64,000 nucleotides of DNA. It comes from Ursus arctos. Lineage: Eukaryota; Chordata; Mammalia; Carnivora; Ursidae. The translations under genes were made by a program, and so were the position numbers. The stretch covers positions 51,162,475-51,226,474 of the forward strand of contig NW_026622808.1 of assembly GCF_023065955.2 (NCBI RefSeq), written 5' to 3'. Position 1 is the stretch's first letter. The number at the start of each line of letters is the position of its first letter. Below are positions 56,782 through 64,000 of this stretch, piece by piece. The notes beneath the pieces were generated by a model, which was given only the letters and a program-made list of their open reading frames with translations, was not told where the DNA came from and ran no database searches.

Positions 56782-57335
56782 GTGTGGCAAAATGTACGTA
56801 ACATAAAAGTTACCATTTGAACAATTAGGTGTATATTTGCGGCATTGGGACATTCACGTCGCTGGGCAGCCATCCACATCATCCATCTCCAGAACTTTTC
56901 CGTCTTTCCAAACTGGAACTGTATCCATTAAACACGAACTCCCCACCCACTCTACCCCCAGGCCCTGGCAACAGCCATTCTTCCTTGTGTCTATGAACTG
57001 GACTGTTCGAGCTACCTCGTGTAAGTAGAATCATACCATATTTGGGTTTTGGTGATTGGCTCATTCTACCTAGCAAAATGTCTTCAAGGTTCATCGGTGT
57101 TGTAGTGTGTGTCAGAATTTCCTTCCTTTTTAAAGTAAATAATGCTCCATTTTACACATAGACCTTGTTTGTTCACCCACTCATCCATCAAGGGACATTT
57201 AGGTTCTTTTTACCTTTTGGCTATTGTGAATAAAGCTGCTTTCCCCACAGGCATACAAATACCTGTTTGAGTCCCTGCTTCCGCTTCTTTTGTATATATA
57301 CCTAGAAGTGAAATTGCCAGGTCATGTGGTAATTC

Positions 57336-57348
57336 TGTTTCATTTTTC
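57336..57348. repeat. left target-site duplication of the Can-SINE at 57349
   Basis: tgtttcatttttc; the partner at 57523-57535 reads tgtttcattttct, near-identical. Confidence 0.8.
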
Positions 57349-57522
57349 TTTTTTTTTTTAAGATTTTATTTATTTGAGAGAGAGAGAAAGCAAGAGAGGG
57401 AGAGGAGCAGGAGGAGGGGCAGAGGGAGAAGCAGACTCCCTGCTGAGCAGGGAGTCCGATGTGGGGCTCAAACCTGAGCGGAAGGCAGACTCTTAACGGA
57501 CTGAGCCAACCAGGCACCCCTG
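57349..57522 (-). mobile_element. Can-SINE inserted in L1M, antisense
   Basis: T-run, aagattttatttatttgaga, body gaggaggggcagagggagaa, gcagactccctgctgagcag, tRNA-like part gcagactcttaacggactga, ending gccaaccaggcacccc. The L1 text is continuous on both sides. It lacks the usual ctgagatcatgacc block, so it is internally shortened in the tRNA-like part. Confidence 0.95.
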
Positions 57523-57535
57523 TGTTTCATTTTCT
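57523..57535. repeat. right target-site duplication of the Can-SINE at 57349
   Basis: tgtttcattttct after the SINE head. Confidence 0.8.
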
Positions 57536-57827
57536 GAGGAATTGTCCTACCTCTTTCCACAGAGGCTGGACCATTTTACATTCCCATCCGCAATTTACAG
57601 GGGGCCCATTCTTTCCACGTCCTCACTAACGCTTCTTGCTTTCTGTTTGCTTTTAACCATCCTCCTGATGGGTGGGAAGTAGCATCTCAGGTAGTTTGAT
57701 TTGAATTTCCAGTGATTTAGTGATGTCCACCATCTTTTCTTGTGCTTAGTGGCCATTTGTATATCTTCCTTGGAGAAACCTCTATCCCCTTCCTTTGTCA
57801 TGTGTTTTGAGTCTTTCTCTACATAAT

Positions 57828-57965
57828 TGGAAGAACCTAGGCTTTGAAGTCAGACAGCCTCGGGCTCTAATCTTAGTTCTTTAGCTTTTTTAGCTGTGTG
57901 CCCTTGGGCAACGTTTTGACCTCTCTGAGCCACCATTTTCTCAACTGCTACCTGATAAGAGGAGA
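57828..57965 (+). mobile_element. MIR SINE
   Basis: ggctttgaagtcagacagcc, tcgggctctaatcttagttc, ttagctgtgtgcccttgggc, aacgttttgacctctctgag and ccaccattttctcaactgct are a clear MIR core. Confidence 0.88.
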
Positions 57966-59374
57966 ACAACCCTAAAGTGGGATTTTGAGAATAAAATAAG
58001 TACTATCCTTTATAAATTGAGGATCTGTTATGATTTCCCATGTGTTAAGGAGATTTTTTTTTCAACTATCATATCTACATATCAGGAGCCCAAAACTTTT
58101 AATAGCAAAACAATGAAATGACATAAAGATTGACCTACAAGCCTGTAGAAGTCACAAAAGAAACCATATAAGAGCTGATCTCAGTGTTCCCCTTGACAAA
58201 CAAGTGTTTGCTCTAGATCTTGCTTAAAAAAAAAAAAATGCTTAACATTATCAAGACCAGACCTTGAAACTTTTTATTGGGATTAAAAGCTAAGGTAAAC
58301 TAAAACTGAATTCTCCTGGGTGTCCTAGATTACACAGTCACTAGAACATACATAAGCCTCAGAAACACTCAAGTGTTGGCTTTGTTACTGAACTATAGCC
58401 TGGAAGGCGCTATTGGCCAGCTAGCTACACATAGATTCCTTCAATATCTACCTTCGGGTCATATAGAATAATCCATCAGCAATTAGAAGCCAGCGATAGA
58501 GACAGACCATCCTAGGCTTGTGAAGCCTTAGTGCTTGAGAAGGGCTTTTTTTTTTTTTTTTTTTTGGATTTCTTACTGCCCCTGTGTTGCCCCTTAGTTC
58601 CCTAGAAATGCATGCTCTTGAGACATGCCTTTATTCTCTGAGCTGCCTTTTTCTGAGGCTTCTATTCAGTCAAACCCAGTCATCTCAGGAAATACCCCTG
58701 GGCCTCAATCCCAATCTCTGTCCAAGAGCCTCAGGTACCTGTCAAGCCATGTGCGGAACAGGACACGAAACCATGGGAGCAACCTCCCGTAATAGTGGGC
58801 AGAACATGGACAAGAAGAGCAAAGGAAGGCAGAAGTAAGTTAACATTTAATGAGTACCCAGTGTAAAAGAACCAGAAATTATTAACACGGAATGTACATG
58901 AACTTGAGCAATTCCCCAGCCTGCCAGAGTAAATTTTGAAATTGCCAGTCCAATTTTCCTCCTCCTTTCTTCTAAAGAATATGGACTCTCTTTTCTAGGA
59001 GAGAGGCCAAGTGAATCTACATAATAAAGGGCTGAGAAAGAGAAGATGGGGGGGGTGGGAGAGAAGAGGAAAAAGAAGTCACAGACAAGGGCTGGAGAAT
59101 TTTTCTCCAGGAAATGCTGAGAAGTCCCTTAGGAGTTTGCAGACTGTGAGTGAAGTGGCAGGAAAGGGAAGAGGATTGTGATAAGTGTTGCTCAAATATT
59201 TGGGCTCTCTTTAATGGAAATTTTAAAAATTCTTTTTGGCAGTTGAACCATGCTTCTTCGAGTTTGATTCCATGAGACTGAGCCATGTGGGAACCTCAGA
59301 TTCGTTAAGATGACACCGATATGTATTATCGGCTTTTCACACATGAAGTCAGTATGTGATGGGCGTATTAGTTG
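57966..59374. other. single-copy DNA with a T20 run
   Basis: T-run at 58546-58565; an 84-codon frame follows at 58584-58838 without a recognisable domain. A G8 run lies near 59048. Confidence 0.35.
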
Positions 59375-59590
59375 AGTAGAACATGGTGGAGCCTCTGGAC
59401 TCAGCTAGATTTAAAACCCGGTTCAACTACTTATTAGCTGTGTGGACCTGGGTCAGTAACTTAACCTCTCTGTGTCTCCATTTTATCTTCCACAAAATAT
59501 GATTAACAAATTAGCTTATAAATTTTCTATGAGGGTAAAATGAAAAATGGTATGGCATATGATTGTTCTATAATTGCTGTTAATAGTATC
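59375..59590 (+). mobile_element. MIR SINE, nearly full length
   Basis: agatttaaaacccggttcaa, ctacttattagctgtgtgga, cctgggtcagtaacttaacc, tctctgtgtctccattttat and atgagggtaaaatgaaaaat are in MIR order. Confidence 0.88.
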
Positions 59591-59944
59591 CTTACACATG
59601 ATAAAATTGAAGATACCACATGACTTGCTGAAGGTCGCATAGCCAGATAAAATAGCAGAGAATTTCAAATAACACATTTTTAAGGTGAGTATGTCACAAA
59701 TATTACATGGGACATACTTATACCAAAAAATTATTTCTCTGTTATCCGAAATTCCATTTCAGTGGGGTGTGCTGTATGTTTATTTGCAAAATCTGGCAAC
59801 TTTATCCATGAGGAGTGTTACTGTGATTCAAATCCGTGTTTTCTGACTGCCAATCCATGCTCTTCCACTCATGCCAGAGGAATAGGCGGAGCTTGAGAAT
59901 GGATGTCCATGAACTACTTGGCACACTTTCCCAAGGGAAATGAC

Positions 59945-60175
59945 ATAGAGTATGTTGAGTACCTCCTGTGCGTCCAAGCTGTGTTGAATGTGCTGTTAGA
60001 ATATCTGTAATCTATACAGCAACTCAGCTGGATCGATATTGTTGCTCCCATTTTCCAGAAGGGAACATTTCGAGTCCAAGACACTAAGAACCTGGCCAAG
60101 GACACAATAGATAGGAAATAATAGCGCTGTACTTCCCAGCTCAGACTTGTACTCTTGGCCATCGCCTATCCTTCT
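59945..60175 (-). mobile_element. MIR SINE, antisense
   Basis: gttgagtacctcctgtgcgt, ctatacagcaactcagctgg, ttgttgctcccattttccag, aagaacctggccaaggacac and gctcagacttgtactcttgg follow the MIR reverse complement. Confidence 0.8.
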
Positions 60176-61269
60176 AGATTATCTTGTTAAGGCATTTTTT
60201 TCAGGAAGAATAAATGATGGCCTGCTGCTTCTTAGGAATATCTAGGAGAGTGCCCTTTCTCTTCAACTGCTCCGGTCCATACAGCAAAGTGAAGGATGTC
60301 CTCCTGCAGGTTTAAACATACAGACAGCTAATGTCTAGATATCTCCAAAGCAAAAAATAATCCGGGTTGATGGTCCACACACCCTTCACTCACTGGATGG
60401 CTGCCAGCATTGCACTTAGCGAGTCGGGAAAGTTCCTCCTCTTTGAGTCCTGGGGTTGACCAAGTTAGCCATGTGACCTGTGTGAAAATATGTGCAAAGT
60501 CACCAAAATGACACATGCACAAAAGTGTGTTCATTGAGACCCTGGCAGAGCCAAATGTACTTTATAGGTTTTCCTGTATGTATTTTGAGATTCGAATCTT
60601 TGTGTTTGATGGCATCTGAAAACTGAAATACCCAGGGAAAAGTCTCCTCTGATAAATATGAAATGAAGAAAAAGTCTTGTAATTTTGTTTTGAATTCCCC
60701 AAATGCCATTAGCAACTGTAATTCCTGATAATCCACTCATTCAGTTGAGACAGGCAGTTTAAAAGAGGCTGTCATTTCCTCAGTCCAAATGCAGATTGAT
60801 CCTGAAATGGGGAACTGGCTCAGTCCATAAATGACAATGATTCTACTTCCAGCAGTAGAAGGAGAATTGTGATAGGCCTTTCCTTCATTCGGCAATTTTT
60901 TTTTTTTTTTTTGATCACCTGCAATAGAGCAGGGACCCTGCCAGGCACCAGGAAAACAAACTGCCTTGTGACAGTTGAGATCTTTATGAAGCGTGTTGGA
61001 TACCTTTCCTCAAGAACTAGCAAATTATTTACTACAATTAGAGAAGAAAAAAGTAACAGCAGTTACTGAACTATAAAAAGAAACATCCAGGAAGAAAATC
61101 TGAGATTGTTTCAGTGTCTGCTTCTCAACGGCAGAGCTCATACTTAGTCCCATCTATTAAAGAACAAAGCCACATTGAGGTCACAAGAACAGTTACTAGT
61201 TTAGTCTTCCACGTGAACATTGGAAAAGCCTTGTTTTGCTTTGACAAGTGAGGTTGCTACTTAAGATAA
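60176..61269. other. single-copy DNA with a T17 run
   Basis: T-run at 60896-60912. gaccctgccaggcaccagga just after it may be an L2 trace, too short to assign. No exon seen. Confidence 0.35.
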
Positions 61270-61660
61270 CCAGCACTCGTTTTGGGGCAAGTGACAGAAG
61301 CTAAACTCAAAGTGACGTAAGCAAAAGAGCATTTTCTTGGGTCATGAAATAAAATTGTCTAGAGAGTGAATGTGAATGGGTCAAGGAGCTCAAGTGCATC
61401 AGGAATACTCCTTTCTCCATTTCTTGGTTCTGATTGAATTTGAAAGCCCAAGGAACCGCTACATTTTTCAGCTCAGCAGGAAAAACACCTTCTCTTTCAT
61501 GGAGTTCCCACAAAGTTGCCCATCCCTGAATCAGTTATAAAACCATTTGGGAGGATGGTATCCCAAGACAAAAGGTGGTGCCTGGGATTGGGGTGTGGCA
61601 ATTCCACTGGAATAACAAAGACCAAGAGTGGTAAGGAAGGGTCGTCCAAAGAAAATTGAT
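61270..61660 (-). mobile_element. old LTR-like repeat, antisense
   Basis: ggggcaagtgacagaagcta, aactcaaagtgacgtaagca, aaagagcattttcttgggtc, gttgcccatccctgaatcag and tttgggaggatggtatccca match an old LTR-like family starting TGCAAGTGACAGAAACCCAACTC, related to 18345 and 20160. Confidence 0.6.
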
Positions 61661-61716
61661 GGGCTGATGGTGAGAGCAAAGGAAAATGCATATTGGGCAG
61701 AGAGAAACAAAACCTA

Positions 61717-61731
61717 TCAAACACACCATTT
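61717..61731. repeat. left target-site duplication of the Can-SINE at 61732
   Basis: tcaaacacaccattt; the partner at 61929-61943 differs at one base. Confidence 0.9.
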
Positions 61732-61928
61732 AAAAAAAATTTTTTTTTTCTTTTACTATTTATTTAAGAGAGAGCAAGCAAGCATAAGTGGAGAGAGGGG
61801 CAGAGGGGGAGGGAGAAGCAGACTCCCTGCAAAGCAGCAAGCCCTATGTGGGGCTCCATCCCAGTACCCTGAGATCGTGACCTGAGCAGAAGGCAGACAC
61901 TTAACCGATTGAGCCACCCAGGTACCCC
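61732..61928 (-). mobile_element. Can-SINE, antisense
   Basis: A/T-run, ctattatttaagagagagca-like body (actatttatttaagagagag), gagggagaagcagactccct, tRNA-like part tcccagtaccctgagatcgt and gcagacacttaaccgattga, ending ccacccaggtacccc. The one-base difference between the flanking duplications suggests middle age. Confidence 0.96.
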
Positions 61929-61943
61929 TCAAATACACCATTT
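61929..61943. repeat. right target-site duplication of the Can-SINE at 61732
   Basis: tcaaatacaccattt, following the SINE head. Confidence 0.9.
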
Positions 61944-62240
61944 TTAATGGCCTTTCAATCCCATTGTAAATACAAAAAAAAAAATTTATTTTGAAGTCTA
62001 AGATTTTTGTGAAAGTGCAAGAAGCTAATACTCTTCCAGCCTGGAGGTACCTCATAACCCAGAAATAAGATGGAAATGGGGGTCGGTGTTGAGATGGAGA
62101 ATACCTATGAGCTTGGTCTCTTGGATCCAGTGTCCACCTACTTTCCAGGTCTTATGCTTGAAAAAAGTGGTTGAACTTGAGTTCAGTTAAATGTTTAAAC
62201 CATTGATCCCCAAGTGAAAACTGACAATGAACTGTTAAAT

Positions 62241-62420
62241 AGTGTAGTGGTCCTTTAGAAGCAGAGCTAAGTCCAGCTTCAGTCCTCTGTAGCTCTGTGA
62301 CCTGCAAACTGTGAACTCTTTTTAAATCTTCATTTCCCCATTTGGGGAAAAAAATGGAGGCCATAATTGTACCTACAGGGCTGTTAAGGAATGAAACAAT
62401 CACGTGATGCTCAGCATAGA
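62241..62420 (+). mobile_element. MIR SINE
   Basis: agtgtagtggtcctttagaa, gcagagctaagtccagcttc, agctctgtgacctgcaaact, cttcatttccccatttgggg, ataattgtacctacagggct and gttaaggaatgaaacaatca run from MIR head to tail. Confidence 0.85.
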
Positions 62421-64000
62421 ACCCAACTCGTCATAAGAACTTGGAAAATTTTTCACATTTGGTGGTTATTTTTCCTCTCTTTCCATAAGGAAAGAAGTGT
62501 TTTGGGAAAAACCGTTCAGTGCACGGACATGTTGATTTTCACCAGAATGGGCTACATCATTTGCAGGGCCTCCTCGTGCAAAATGAACACCTGAGGCCCC
62601 TTGTCCAAAGACTATTCAGAAGTTCAAGACGGTGACAGAGAGCGTCAAATCAAGCATGTGGGGTCCTTCTGAGCACAGGCCCTGCATGGCCATGAAGAGA
62701 ACTCGTTCATGTGACTGTTGCTAAAAGAAAAGAACGCGTTGAAGCGGATCACTTCGGAGTGAGAAGGAAGTGGGAGCATTTGCCTGAGGTCTATTTCTTT
62801 TGAGGAGCAAAATCTCTGAAAGGAAGTTCCATTTTCTTCCCCTGCTGGGAGCAGAAGAAATATCTGACACGGTTAAGAGATGGACCCATTCCCAGGAGAT
62901 GCCACTTCCAATTGATTTTAAGGAGGTAGAGAAGAAAGAAGAAAGTGTTTTTTTGTTTTTTTGTTTTTTTTAATCTGGACGGGAAGCTTTCTGGAGATGG
63001 AAGACAAATGACAATATGGAAAGGAATTTTCAGTGAACTAACATTATAAACAGCTCCGAAAGCAAAACAAAGTGAAGCCAATAAAAATGGATGCATTGCA
63101 CAGTCTGAAATTCCACAAAGATTCTCTTTCAACAATACGCTTTATTAATAAATCAGTTTTATTTGCTCCGTTAAAATCAGAAAGCTAAGCAGTCTGTGGC
63201 TAGGTTAACATTGCTGTTGTCCTCACTTGAAGGGCTCACTGGAGCATCCAAGAATTGTTTTTATCTAAGAGATTGAAAGACACATTTAAAAAAATGTAAT
63301 TTCTATAAAATGAAAAAAAAAAAGATCTTGTTTATACTCCTTCATGGATTATTCTACGGTTCCACAGCAACAGAGAGAAGGACCCAAATAATCCTCTAAT
63401 CTTTATGGGCTGCAAAAAGAGATGGGAAAATCTTGTTTGGCCTGATGCAAACTAACCCAACATGATGATAATGTGGCCCCAGCTTAAAAGTCAAGAGTAA
63501 GAAGCTGGGCCGTGCCCTCCTCTTTCCATTTCAGATAGCAATTTAATCTTGACTTCAACCATCCCCATTAGAAAAATAACATGCTAGCCAATCAATGTGA
63601 ATACTAAATAAACATTTATTTAAAATCCAATATATAAAAAAACAGTAAATTGGGTGACAATGGCCTTACTATATATGTCCTTTAGCATCCAATGTAAAGG
63701 GAAGAGCATATGTGAAACATAGCACTCTGAAATATAAATTAAAAGCATGGCTTGCACCAACAATCAGGCAAAAAGCCCCATAAAGTGCTGGTGTTTAAAT
63801 AATAATAATTAATAATAATAAGTGGAGGAAGATTCCAAAACACCTTCGATTTGGCACACTGTAAAAAACCTTACCAACCCCTTTGCCGGGGACCATGGAA
63901 CACGGCACAAATTGCATTTTGTTAGTGTTTTAATGGGGGGGTTGCGATGTTGGAATGCCATGTTCACAGCTGACCTGCATCTTGCTCACTCACACTGAGA
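62421..64000. other. repeat-poor single-copy DNA, possibly conserved
   Basis: No transposon is recognised in about 1.6 kb except simple T/G (62948-62971) and (AAT)n (63799-63821) tracts. AATAAA-type hexamers occur on both strands near 63140-63165 and 63605-63620, so a UTR on either strand is conceivable. No open frame above 114 codons, and none looks coding. Confidence 0.4.
63799..63821. repeat. (AAT)n microsatellite
   Basis: ataataataattaataataa, interrupted once. Confidence 0.9.

Larger units (their letters stand above)
56790..57800 (-). mobile_element. old L1M LINE fragment, antisense, split by a Can-SINE
   Basis: Reverse complement of L1 3' and ORF2 end: ataaaagttaccatttgaac, ccatccacatcatccatctc, cagaacttttccgtctttcc, ggccctggcaacagccattc, gtaagtagaatcataccata, ttggctattgtgaataaagc, atatacctagaagtgaaatt. 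After the SINE it continues gaggaattgtcctacctctt, ggaccattttacattcccat and cctgatgggtgggaagtagc. It covers the same L1 portion as 665-1130. Confidence 0.9.

Noticed and set aside
1..64000. Bacterial-type systems such as operons, CRISPR arrays or phage islands
   Set aside because: Composition, SINE/LINE content, microsatellites and lack of long open frames show mammalian nuclear DNA.

Overview
This window looks like mammalian nuclear DNA from a carnivoran. Seven well-preserved Can-SINE copies (tRNA-derived head reading ggggcNcctgggtgg, pyrimidine-rich body, A-rich tail) occur on both strands, with one older degenerate copy. Can-SINEs are specific to Carnivora. The body text of the younger copies (gagcctgcttcttcctctcc, cactccccctgcttgtgt) resembles those of arctoid caniforms (bears, seals, mustelids) more than cats; that finer placement is inference. 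The older background is typical eutherian: L1M, L2, MIR, MaLR-type LTRs and hAT elements of the MER20/MER5A kind.

I find no protein-coding exon, tRNA, rRNA, CRISPR array, operon or bacterial-type signal. Nearly all open frames are short chance frames or lie in repeats. The only recognisable coding matter is dead: the C-terminal part of a frameshifted L1 ORF2 (48594-49934, minus) and a stop-containing reading frame inside a small class I-like endogenous retrovirus (15906-16499, plus). The window reads as intergenic or deep intronic DNA.

Layout. 1-2 kb: hAT element, L1M fragment, CA repeat, L2. 2-6.4 kb: mostly single-copy, with a polypurine tract and a local CpG cluster. 6.4-6.9 kb: a diverged two-copy direct duplication. 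7-13.4 kb: TG repeats, L2, an LTR, a young Can-SINE with clear target-site duplication (TSD), an old Can-SINE and MIRs. 13.4-15.2 kb: AT-rich, repeat-poor, with hairpins. 15.25-17.0 kb: a two-LTR endogenous retrovirus. 18-24 kb: L2 (one copy split by a hAT element) and LTRs. 24-33 kb: mostly single-copy, with LTR-like DNA and MER20. 33.3-36.5 kb: nested LINE/SINE block. 37-42.3 kb: MIR, MER5A/MER20, Can-SINE and an MLT1-like LTR with an internal CA repeat. 42.3-45 kb: single-copy, AT-rich. 45-47 kb: sense L1M. 48.3-49.9 kb: 5'-truncated L1 with a 15-bp TSD, inserted into an L2. 50-56 kb: L2, MIR, LTR and L1M relics. 56-58 kb: MER20, a Z-DNA-prone tract, and an antisense L1 split by a Can-SINE. 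58-62.4 kb: MIRs, an LTR-like relic and a Can-SINE. 62.4-64 kb: repeat-poor.

No genes act together here. The main interest is the nested insertion history, the degraded retrovirus, the unexplained local duplication and several repeat-free AT-rich stretches that could be conserved non-coding DNA. Repeat family names come from recognition of consensus text, without a database search, and ends of old repeats are approximate.
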